Below are positions 58,285-64,000 of a DNA stretch of 64,000 bases, piece after piece. The notes below the pieces were generated by a model. That model was not told where the DNA came from, ran no database searches, and saw nothing but the letters and a program-made list of their open reading frames with translations. The DNA is taken from assembly GCF_900120195.1 (NCBI RefSeq), contig NZ_LT635539.1:2451441-2515440 (forward strand). Reading direction: 5' to 3'. Origin of the DNA: Blautia sp. Marseille-P3087. GTDB lineage: Bacteria; Bacillota; Clostridia; Lachnospirales; Lachnospiraceae. The position numbers were made by a program, and so were the translations under genes. Every line of letters begins with the position of its first letter. The stretch's first letter is position 1.

Positions 58285-58379
58285 CTCTTAATCAGGGTGT
58301 CCAGGGTTCGAACCCCTGAAGGCGCATTAAGGACACTGTTTTTGCGGACATTGCGATTGCCGCGGGGACGGTGTTTTTT
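58285..58379 (+). repeat. attR: 95-bp direct repeat
   Basis: Exact copy of 55079-55173: the 3' half of tRNA-Lys from the anticodon loop plus the downstream terminator. It lacks the 5' half, so it is not a second tRNA gene. Confidence 0.9.
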
Positions 58380-58417
58380 TGTTCTTGAAAAACTCAGTGT
58401 TTATGCGGGTTTGCGGG

Positions 58418-58427
58418 CTCTTAATCA
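58418..58427 (+). repeat. Third copy of the attachment core
   Basis: CTCTTAATCA preceded by GG, as at 58283-58294, then diverging. It lies 40 bp after attR and 80 bp before the next integrase gene; TTTATGCGGGTTT just before it is also shared with the flank of attL. Probably the left att remnant of the second element. Confidence 0.5.
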
Positions 58428-58491
58428 TTTTGTTATATGCCTCAAAAAACTTTCTAACATCTTTTTTACATCTTCTAAAGCAAATCTTAAT

Positions 58492-58510
58492 TTGAATACA
58501 ATGTATTCAA
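58492..58510. other. 19-bp perfect palindrome at the end of integrase 2
   Basis: TTGAATACAATGTATTCAA, 9-bp arms around A, overlapping the integrase stop. No T run; may be a protein site or att-related. Confidence 0.4.
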
Positions 58511-59676
58511 GATATCTTTAAAGCATTTTCCATAAGATTCATCTTTTCAAGTTCTGTATGCGTGTCAAAGCAATAGTATTTTAATGTTGTCTTTTCGTCT
58601 GAGTGACCTAACATTATTCTTGTGGTGTTGAGACTAACACCACCGTCCAAGAGAGAAGAACCATAAGTTTTTCTTACTTTATGACTGCTTCTATACAAGA
58701 TTCCGAGTTTGCTGCAATATTTTTTCAATAACGAAGTGATACATCGTTCGGTGATTGGCTCACTTGTTAATGAAAAAATATAGCCTGCTGCCTTTCCGTT
58801 CGTTTTTTCTTGACGTTCCTTTGCAATGGCTATAAGTTTTTTTGCTTCTTTCGTTAAAAAAACATATCTGTCGCCGCAGTCTGTTTTTGTATGCGGAACA
58901 ACTTCTTTAGTATCACGTCTGAGCATTCTCTGGATATGAATATAATTTTCATTCTCGATATCAGAAAATTTCACAGTACATAATTCACCAATTCTTAATC
59001 CTGTTTGAAATTGAAACATAAGAGCAAGGGGAGAAAGTTCATAGAATTTCACAGCATTTTTATAATCTTCCCATGCAAGAGGAATCATCATTTTTCTTTC
59101 ATCAACGGTGTAGACTTGTGTATCATCAGGCTTCTTTTGCTCTTTTCTGAAAATCTTTTTATCAATTTTAAGCCCCTTCATGGGGTTGCTCTCGATAATA
59201 TCCAAATCAACTGCATATTCAAGCGCTTGTCTCATAATGACTTGAACATTTACATATTTTTTTCGAGTCATATCGTAATCTTTTATAAGTTGGTGAGCCC
59301 AAACGTCCAATGTCAGTTTATTGATTTTTTTCAAAGGTATTTTTATGATAGGGGTTCCAACGTAAAAAGATTTCCAATCACTTTCAATTCTTGTGATATA
59401 AGTTGAAGCGGTTGTATGAAGCCGCTTATATTTCAACCATTCGTGATAAAAAATTTCTAAGTTCACTTTATCCAAAAGATTGTCAAGCAGCTTCTCTTTG
59501 TAGAAGTCATTTAGCCATTCATAAAGTTCTTCTTCTGTTGCTTTGACGATGAGTTTCCTTCCATATTTTTTCGTTTTATCTGGAATGTAAGTTCTCCAAC
59601 GTTGGTCTTTTCCATTACCTTTGCCGATAGAATATGGATGCTTTTTCTGTATTTCTGCTTTGATTAAATCGTTCAT
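58507..59676 (-). CDS. int: Tyrosine integrase of a second element
   Basis: 389 residues from ATG 59676 (a TTG two codons earlier is possible; no clear ribosome site). N-terminal AP2-like arm-binding region ('QRWRTYIPDKTKKYGRKLIVKATEEELYEWL'), SAM-like domain, catalytic Arg in 'QTGLRIGELCTVKF', 'SSHKVRKTYGSSLL' (HxxR), 'LGHSDEKTTLKYY' (His and Tyr). This is the longer phage/Tn916-type integrase, different from the 304-residue one. It sits just after the tRNA-Lys attachment remnants, so it probably used the same tRNA. Confidence 0.9.
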   Translation of the reverse strand: MNDLIKAEIQKKHPYSIGKGNGKDQRWRTYIPDKTKKYGRKLIVKATEEELYEWLNDFYKEKLLDNLLDKVNLEIFYHEWLKYKRLHTTASTYITRIESDWKSFYVGTPIIKIPLKKINKLTLDVWAHQLIKDYDMTRKKYVNVQVIMRQALEYAVDLDIIESNPMKGLKIDKKIFRKEQKKPDDTQVYTVDERKMMIPLAWEDYKNAVKFYELSPLALMFQFQTGLRIGELCTVKFSDIENENYIHIQRMLRRDTKEVVPHTKTDCGDRYVFLTKEAKKLIAIAKERQEKTNGKAAGYIFSLTSEPITERCITSLLKKYCSKLGILYRSSHKVRKTYGSSLLDGGVSLNTTRIMLGHSDEKTTLKYYCFDTHTELEKMNLMENALKIS

Positions 59677-59785
59677 TTTCAAGGCACATCGCTTGTCTTG
59701 ATATTAGCATTTTTTATTCATGAAATCAATAGAAAGTACCACTAAAATGACTCACTATTTATTGTACAGAGGTATACTAATATCA

Positions 59786-60373
59786 TCAAAGAGAGGAACA
59801 CAGAACCTCAGAAAAATAAAAAAACAAATACAATAAGGGTAGCGACCAGACGCTAAACGCCAAAAGGCGAAGAAAGGAAAATATCATGATGAATAAATTC
59901 ATAATGGTGTCTATAACATAATAACTTCTAATTGTATAATAATTAAAAACGTTAATTACATATCCTATAAACATCAAAAATGCCGGAACAAACCAAAGAA
60001 TTTCATTTATTGCCATTGCTTTTTTTTCTAAAGCTGGAATAGTATTACATAATAGGATAATAAACAATATTGTTTGTGCCAGAATCAGACATATTGCTAC
60101 TGCACAATCCAATGTATCATCAAAAAGAAACCAGTGCCATTGGCGAAAAGTTTGATATAACCAAATTCCCGATGGAATAAGCCACATCATATGTTTTTTC
60201 CTTAATAATAGCAGCACTGCAATCATAATATATGGGAGAACGCACAGTACCATATAATAAATACTTATAGTAGCACCATATGAAAAAGGACGCACGAAAA
60301 AATATATGCTACATATTATGGAGCATACAGCTCCAATTAGTGAATACGTCTTTATGTTTTTATCTTCATTCAT
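59786..60373 (-). CDS. Multipass membrane protein, possibly with a run-on C-terminus
   Basis: 195 residues from ATG 60373 (GGAGG 9 bp upstream). Five to six hydrophobic helices ('TYSLIGAVCSIICSIYFFV', 'MVLCVLPYIMIAVLLLL', 'CAVAICLILAQTILFIILL', 'LWFVPAFLMFIGYVINVF'). No family recognised. The last ~35 residues are read from the minus strand of a stretch (59786-59895) that on the plus strand looks like a promoter/leader with a ribosome site and an ATG ATG start, so the native end may have been lost at a junction. Probable cargo of element 2. Confidence 0.55.
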   Translation of the reverse strand: MNEDKNIKTYSLIGAVCSIICSIYFFVRPFSYGATISIYYMVLCVLPYIMIAVLLLLRKKHMMWLIPSGIWLYQTFRQWHWFLFDDTLDCAVAICLILAQTILFIILLCNTIPALEKKAMAINEILWFVPAFLMFIGYVINVFNYYTIRSYYVIDTIMNLFIMIFSFLRLLAFSVWSLPLLYLFFYFSEVLCSSL

Positions 60374-60392
60374 TGTATTTAACCTCCTGATA

Positions 60393-60866
60393 AATACTAG
60401 AAGCGGTGATAAAACGGAAATTGATATGATCATGTTGTGCAACAAAGGAATTTATGTTATAGAAAACAAAAACTATTCCGGATGGATTTTTGGAGATGAA
60501 AAGAGTAAGAATTGGTGTGAAACTTTGAAAGGGAAAAAATATTTCTTCTACAATCCGATAAAACAGAACAAAAGTCATATAAAAAATCTGGAAAAGATGC
60601 TGAAGGTTGGAGATGAGAAATATATTTCGCTTATTACATTTAATGCAAATGCTAATTTGAAAAAAGTTTCTACGGACAGTCAGAATGTGTATGTGATTGG
60701 CTATAATAAATTAAAGCAATTTATGAAAGATCAGCTGGATAAATCAGATGCATTAACGGATGAACAGATAGAAGAGATATATCAGAAACTTTTGCCGGGT
60801 ACACAACTCAGTGATGCGGAGAAGCAGGAACATATTGAACGCATAAGGAAAACATATAAAAAGTGA
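60393..60866 (+). pseudogene. NERD-domain protein, 5'-truncated
   Basis: From 60393 the frame encodes a NERD (nuclease-related) domain missing its start: 'TRSGDKTEIDMIMLCNKGIYVIENKNYSGWIFGDEKS' matches the middle of NERD, where TEID and the ENKNYSGW strand are the conserved nuclease-like core. It then continues to a natural-looking end at 60866. The in-frame codons before 60393 are antisense to the membrane protein and do not look like NERD. Most likely a host gene whose 5' end was removed by insertion of element 2. A GCCGGGC / GCCCGGC hairpin (60883-60903) follows. Confidence 0.65.
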
Positions 60867-61081
60867 TACAAAAAGAAGGAGGGCCGGGCTTGTCGTGCCC
60901 GGCGAGTATGAAAAAGAAAAATCTATGTAAAAAAGCATTCGCTTTATTTGCTTATTACTATACCGGGAATCTGTGATGAATTTGTGATGAGAGATTGAAG
61001 AAAACGTGATAGATTTCTAAAGAACTTCTAAAGTAAAAATAACGTATTTCGAAAAATCTGTCCGGCGGAGGAAATTTGCCG

Positions 61082-61110
61082 TTGTAAAAGTTCTGTTACT
61101 CATTTATAAT
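61082..61110 (+). promoter_or_regulatory. Promoter of guaA
   Basis: TTGTAA, 17-bp spacer, perfect TATAAT, 85 bp before the start. 60904-61081 holds no clear gene. Confidence 0.75.
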
Positions 61111-61127
61111 GAAAAGAAGATTCCAGG

Positions 61128-61152
61128 TTACCGCGACCAGAGTGCGCGGTAA
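61128..61152 (+). other. Leader hairpin of guaA
   Basis: TTACCGCG / CGCGGTAA, perfect 8 bp with a 9-nt loop, flanked by GATTC on both sides. No T run; not a recognisable purine riboswitch. Confidence 0.5.
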
Positions 61153-61195
61153 TGATTCTAAAGAGATTTTATAGGTAAAAAACAGGAGGAAAGCC

Positions 61196-62773
61196 TTGAA
61201 AAAAGAATTAGTTATTGTCATTGATTTTGGCGGTCAGTACAATCAGCTTGTTGCAAGACGTGTCAGAGAATGCAATGTATACTGCGAAATTTATTCTTAT
61301 AAGACCGATCTTGCAAAGATCAAAGAGATGAATCCTAAGGGAATCATTCTTACCGGCGGTCCGAACAGCTGTTATGAGGCAGATTCACCGACATACCAGA
61401 AAGAATTATTCGAGCTTGGTATTCCGGTACTTGGACTTTGCTATGGCGCACAGCTTATGATGCATGTCCTTGGCGGTAAAGTTGAAAAAGCAGAGGTCAG
61501 CGAGTATGGTAAGACAGAACTTCTCGTTGATAAGACAGATTCCAAAATTTTCGAAAATGTATCCGATAAGACAATCGTATGGATGAGCCATACAGACTAC
61601 ATTTCCAAACCGGCACCGGGATTCGAGATTGCTGCACATACAGCAGACTGTCCGGTAGCTGTTGCTGAAAATGCAGATCAGAAACTGTATGCGATTCAGT
61701 ATCATCCGGAAGTACTTCACACAGTAGAAGGTAAGACGATGCTGTCCAACTTTGTACTTGGCGTATGTGGCTGTGCAGGTGACTGGAAAATGGACGCATT
61801 TGTTGAGAATACTATCAAAGAAATCCGTGAAAAAGTCGGTGATGGCAAGGTACTTCTTGCACTGTCTGGTGGAGTTGATTCCTCCGTTGCAGCAGGACTT
61901 CTTTCCAGAGCAATCGGTAAACAGCTTACATGTGTGTTTGTAGATCATGGCCTTCTTCGTAAAGACGAAGGTGATGAAGTAGAAGGTGTATTCGGACCAA
62001 ACGGTCAGTTTGATCTGAATTTTATCCGTGTAAATGCACAGCAGAGATATTATGACAAACTTGCCGGAGTTGCAGAGCCGGAAGCAAAACGTAAGATCAT
62101 CGGCGAAGAATTTATCCGTATTTTTGAAGAAGAAGCAAAGAAAATCGGTGCAGTAGATTTCCTTGCACAGGGAACTATTTATCCGGACGTTGTAGAGAGT
62201 GGTCTTGGCGGTGAATCCGCGGTGATCAAATCTCACCACAACGTAGGCGGGCTTCCGGATTTCGTAGATTTCAAAGAAATCATTGAGCCGTTGCGTGACC
62301 TCTTCAAAGATGAGGTTCGTAAAGCCGGACTGGAACTCGGAATTCCGGAAAGACTGGTATTCCGTCAGCCATTCCCGGGACCGGGACTTGGTATCCGTAT
62401 CATTGGAGAAGTTACCGAAGAAAAAGTAAGGATCGTGCAGGACGCAGATTACATCTACCGTGAAGAAGTCGACAAAGCAGCCGCCGATTACAAGAAAGAA
62501 TACGGAGAGGATCCATCCTGGATGCCGAATCAGTACTTCGCAGCACTTACCAATATGCGAAGCGTAGGCGTTATGGGCGATTTCAGAACATATGATTATG
62601 CAGTTGCACTCCGTGCAGTTAAGACAATCGACTTCATGACTGCAGAGTCCGCGGAGATTCCGTATGAGGTACTCAACAGAGTTATGAATCGTGTGATCAA
62701 TGAGGTTAAAGGAGTTAACCGCGTATTCTACGATCTGACCAGTAAGCCACCGGGAACGATTGAGTTTGAGTAA
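61196..62773 (+). CDS. guaA: GMP synthase (glutamine-hydrolysing)
   Basis: 525 residues, full length, from a TTG start with AGGAGG 8 bp upstream. Glutaminase half: '[11 protein letters not shown]', catalytic Cys in '[10 protein letters not shown]', His in '[10 protein letters not shown]'. ATP-pyrophosphatase half: '[17 protein letters not shown]'. C-terminal dimer domain 'RPPGTIEFE'-type ending ('[10 protein letters not shown]'). Converts XMP to GMP. The 3' end of guaA is a known integration site for genomic islands in Firmicutes, in line with the element that follows. Confidence 0.98.
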   Translation: MKKELVIVIDFGGQYNQLVARRVRECNVYCEIYSYKTDLAKIKEMNPKGIILTGGPNSCYEADSPTYQKELFELGIPVLGLCYGAQLMMHVLGGKVEKAEVSEYGKTELLVDKTDSKIFENVSDKTIVWMSHTDYISKPAPGFEIAAHTADCPVAVAENADQKLYAIQYHPEVLHTVEGKTMLSNFVLGVCGCAGDWKMDAFVENTIKEIREKVGDGKVLLALSGGVDSSVAAGLLSRAIGKQLTCVFVDHGLLRKDEGDEVEGVFGPNGQFDLNFIRVNAQQRYYDKLAGVAEPEAKRKIIGEEFIRIFEEEAKKIGAVDFLAQGTIYPDVVESGLGGESAVIKSHHNVGGLPDFVDFKEIIEPLRDLFKDEVRKAGLELGIPERLVFRQPFPGPGLGIRIIGEVTEEKVRIVQDADYIYREEVDKAAADYKKEYGEDPSWMPNQYFAALTNMRSVGVMGDFRTYDYAVALRAVKTIDFMTAESAEIPYEVLNRVMNRVINEVKGVNRVFYDLTSKPPGTIEFE

Positions 62774-62785
62774 TTAAAAATTTCT

Positions 62786-62812
62786 GGAAAGCCTTATAAA
62801 CAGGGCGTTTCC
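62786..62812 (+). terminator. Possible guaA terminator
   Basis: GGAAAGCC / GGCGTTTCC hairpin 12 bp after the guaA stop, without a long T run. Confidence 0.4.
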
Positions 62813-62909
62813 GAGCAGATAAAGTTCTATTTGATAACAAAATGATAACACTGGATATTTTGATATTATTTATTAGGTATCCTGTGGTTATCGAGTAATA
62901 TGTGTGAAA

Positions 62910-62969
62910 CCGACAAAAAAGGTCTTACTGAATTGAGTGAAATCAATTTGGTAAGGCCTTTTTCGTCGG
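62910..62969. terminator. Long bidirectional terminator between guaA and the XRE gene
   Basis: CCGACaAAAAAGG.CTTAC..AATTG paired with CAATT..GTAAG.CCTTTTTcGTCGG: a 26-bp imperfect stem with T runs on both strands. Confidence 0.8.
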
Positions 62970-62972
62970 CTT

Positions 62973-63422
62973 TTATTTTGCGTTTTTTGGATAGTTGTAA
63001 CGCCACTGGTCATATTCTTCCTGAGTAATCTCGCCGGATTTGAGTTTTTCTGCCTGTTCCTGCCATGCATGGAACATATCAAACATAGAAAGGTAGGTGG
63101 TTCCCTTGGACTTGTCCAGCCGGAGGCAGAGTTCTCCGTCAATCTCATCAATGTGAAGTCCGTAAAGGTCTTCTAAGGTAAATAAGGTATGCATCAGTCC
63201 AACGTAACTGTCAATATCCGGGATAGCCAGAGCATGAGGGGATACTTCAAAAATATCAGCCAATGCGTTCAGGTATTTTTCCTTTGGACTGCGTGCCCCT
63301 TTTTCATACTGTGCAATGCGGACATCAGCCTGTGAATCACTGAATCCCAGCTGTTGCCCCAAATATTTCTGCGTGAAACCACGCAGAAGTCTGAAATGGT
63401 GGATTCTTTCGCCTATTGCCAT
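62973..63422 (-). CDS. XRE-family repressor of the guaA element
   Basis: 149 residues. Cro/CI helix-turn-helix at ~5-65 ('IHHFRLLRGFTQKYLGQQLGFSDSQADVRIAQYEKGARSPKEKYLNALADIF'). The C-terminal ~80 residues are an acidic, aromatic-rich domain ending with 'LKSGEITQEEYDQWRYNYPK'. Strong ribosome site GGAG. It is divergent from the HTH/excisionase-like gene, with three CCATAC..GTATrG operators between: the usual repressor layout. Confidence 0.88.
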   Translation of the reverse strand: MAIGERIHHFRLLRGFTQKYLGQQLGFSDSQADVRIAQYEKGARSPKEKYLNALADIFEVSPHALAIPDIDSYVGLMHTLFTLEDLYGLHIDEIDGELCLRLDKSKGTTYLSMFDMFHAWQEQAEKLKSGEITQEEYDQWRYNYPKNAK

Positions 63423-63456
63423 ATGCTATATCTCCTGTCTTCTTCTTGATAGGTTG

Positions 63457-63485
63457 AGTATAGCATATCCAAATTGTAGAGACAA
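63457..63485 (-). promoter_or_regulatory. Promoter of the XRE repressor
   Basis: Minus strand TTGTCT, 17-bp spacer, TATACT; operator O1 starts 6 bp upstream of the -35. Confidence 0.7.
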
Positions 63486-63491
63486 GAAAAT

Positions 63492-63509
63492 CCATACAAA
63501 AAAGTATGG
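63492..63509. promoter_or_regulatory. Operator O1
   Basis: CCATAC AAAAAA GTATGG, perfect 6-bp arms, next to the repressor promoter. Confidence 0.75.
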
Positions 63510-63528
63510 GTAAATGTATTGAAAGTAC

Positions 63529-63557
63529 TTGACCCATACAGAATAGTATAGTATAAT
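63529..63557 (+). promoter_or_regulatory. Promoter of the HTH/excisionase-integrase genes
   Basis: TTGACC, 17-bp spacer, perfect TATAAT. Operator O2 fills the spacer. Confidence 0.8.
63534..63551. promoter_or_regulatory. Operator O2
   Basis: CCATAC AGAATA GTATAG, lying between the -35 and -10 of the rightward promoter. Confidence 0.75.
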
Positions 63558-63562
63558 TCAAC

Positions 63563-63580
63563 CCATACAAAATAGTATAG
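63563..63580. promoter_or_regulatory. Operator O3
   Basis: CCATAC AAAATA GTATAG, over the expected transcription start. Confidence 0.75.
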
Positions 63581-63603
63581 TAAAGAGAAAGGAGAAATTT
63601 TCT

Positions 63604-63798
63604 ATGAGTAAAATGTTTATGAATGTGAAAGAGGTCATGGAAGTCCTGGAAGTATCAGAATCCTACGCATACAAGCTGATGAAAAGGCTAAACAGGGAGT
63701 TACAGGCGATGGGATGTCAGACCATTGCAGGAAAGGTTGACCGGAAATATTTCTATGAGCAGTTCTATGGAACAAGATCGAATGATGGGAGGAATTAA
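63604..63798 (+). CDS. Small HTH (excisionase/MerR-like) protein
   Basis: 64 residues: 'MNVKEVMEVLEVSESYAYKLMKRLNRELQAMG' is a helix-turn-helix of the excisionase/phage-regulator type, followed by a short wing 'AGKVDRKYFYEQFYG'. AAAGGAG upstream. It ends 2 bp before the integrase start, so the two are coupled; likely the recombination directionality factor. Confidence 0.82.
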   Translation: MSKMFMNVKEVMEVLEVSESYAYKLMKRLNRELQAMGCQTIAGKVDRKYFYEQFYGTRSNDGRN

Positions 63799-63800
63799 GA

Positions 63801-64000
63801 ATGGCAATTTATAAGAATGACAATGGCACCTGGTATGTGATGATCCGGTATCAGGACTGGACAGGTGCAAGAAAACAGAAATGCAAACGAGGATTTTCTA
63901 CAAGAAAAGAAGCTGCGGACTGGGAATTACAATTCAAATTACAGAAGAAAGCAAGCGTGGATATGACAATGGAAAGCTTTTGCACTATGTATGAAGAAGA
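63801..64000 (+). CDS. int: Tyrosine integrase, N-terminal part (cut by window edge)
   Basis: ATG 63801 with GGGAGG upstream; the frame is open to the window end (66 residues). 'AIYKNDNGTWYVMIRYQDWTG' and 'KCKRGFSTRKEAADWELQFK' form the AP2-like arm-type DNA-binding domain of ICE/phage integrases. The catalytic domain lies beyond the window. Confidence 0.82.
   Translation, partial: MAIYKNDNGTWYVMIRYQDWTGARKQKCKRGFSTRKEAADWELQFKLQKKASVDMTMESFCTMYEE

Larger units (their letters stand above)
55079..58379. mobile_element. 3.2-kb integrated plasmid-like element at tRNA-Lys
   Basis: Bounded by perfect 95-bp repeats at both ends (unit length 3206 bp if one repeat is lost on excision). Content: tyrosine integrase, Rep_trans initiator, a 70-residue protein, an XRE regulator, and several strong hairpins. 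There is no mobilisation protein, resistance or defence gene. The set is what a small integrating rolling-circle plasmid needs: excise, replicate, regulate. Perfect repeats suggest recent insertion. Confidence 0.85.
62774..64000. mobile_element. Left end of an integrative element downstream of guaA (continues past the window)
   Basis: Directly after guaA come an XRE repressor, three operators with divergent promoters, a small HTH/excisionase-like gene and the start of an integrase. The right end and the second att copy are outside the window, so the attachment core cannot be defined. Confidence 0.65.

Noticed and set aside
58285-58357. Second tRNA-Lys
   Set aside because: Only the 3' part from the anticodon loop is present; the 5' half is missing, so it is an attachment repeat.
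60908-60976. 22-codon frame (starts MKKKNLCKKAF)
   Set aside because: No proper ribosome site (an upstream GGAGG is locked in a hairpin), too short and no supporting context.
60867-61195. Purine/guanine riboswitch before guaA
   Set aside because: The leader after the promoter is ~85 nt and lacks the conserved purine-riboswitch loops.
61406-62239. 277-residue minus-strand frame in guaA
   Set aside because: Antisense of a strongly conserved gene, Cys/Phe-rich shadow composition, no start signals.

Overview
The window looks like a chromosomal stretch from a low-to-mid GC, anaerobic, Gram-positive Clostridia genome, most probably family Lachnospiraceae (a Blautia/Dorea-like gut bacterium; the genus is a guess). 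Grounds: GlgC plus a separate GlgD subunit, a V-type ATPase operon, duplicated rubredoxin-first ('reverse') rubrerythrins with PerR, a methionine T-box in front of metG, strong AGGAGG ribosome sites, and large secreted proteins with acidic tails, Ig-like and fibronectin-like repeats.

Layout. 1-3.2 kb: end of a GGDEF protein, then glgC-glgD (glycogen). 3.5-9.1 kb: a surface-polysaccharide block (undecaprenyl-phosphate sugar transferase, ABC export pair, GT-C-like membrane protein, GT2-GtrA fusion). 9.3-11.6 kb: rpmG-secE-nusG-rplK-rplA, with an L1-binding rRNA-mimic hairpin before both rplK and rplA. 11.7-15.5 kb: three secreted transglutaminase-like paralogs around a D,D-carboxypeptidase. 15.6-23.7 kb: an XRE regulator, a soluble Ser/Thr kinase, two zinc-ribbon membrane proteins and an Ig-like secreted protein. 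23.8-25.6 kb: rbr-perR-rbr under a PerR-box promoter. 25.8-29.1 kb: a two-component system. 29.2-29.8 kb: two giant imperfect hairpins. 29.8-33.2 kb: a FeoA-like protein and a secreted PEPS-repeat/fibronectin protein. 33.3-39.3 kb: T-box-metG, then moaC-moaA-mog-MOSC-tatD. 39.3-39.6 kb: a third giant hairpin of the same family. 39.6-44.7 kb: CapA, MarR/FabT-like regulator, DUF885 protein, thioredoxin reductase. 44.8-45.1 kb: a dense DnaA-box cluster beside an AT-rich tract. 45.2-53.7 kb: a complete nine-gene V-type ATPase operon. 54-55 kb: trmB, a 59-residue Cys-rich protein, tRNA-Lys.

55-64 kb is an accretion zone of mobile DNA. A 3.2-kb integrated plasmid-like element (tyrosine integrase, Rep_trans initiator, XRE regulator, origin-like hairpins) sits in tRNA-Lys between perfect 95-bp direct repeats. 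A second integrase with decayed cargo and a 5'-truncated NERD gene follows. guaA is then followed by the left end of a third element (XRE repressor, three operators, HTH/excisionase-like protein, integrase start).

The most unusual signals are (i) a family of 200-270 nt foldback elements whose arms differ in sequence but keep pairing, and whose loops and internal motifs are conserved; (ii) a DnaA-box cluster away from any visible dnaA gene; (iii) two L1 operators in one ribosomal operon; and (iv) the minimal 3.2-kb integrative plasmid.
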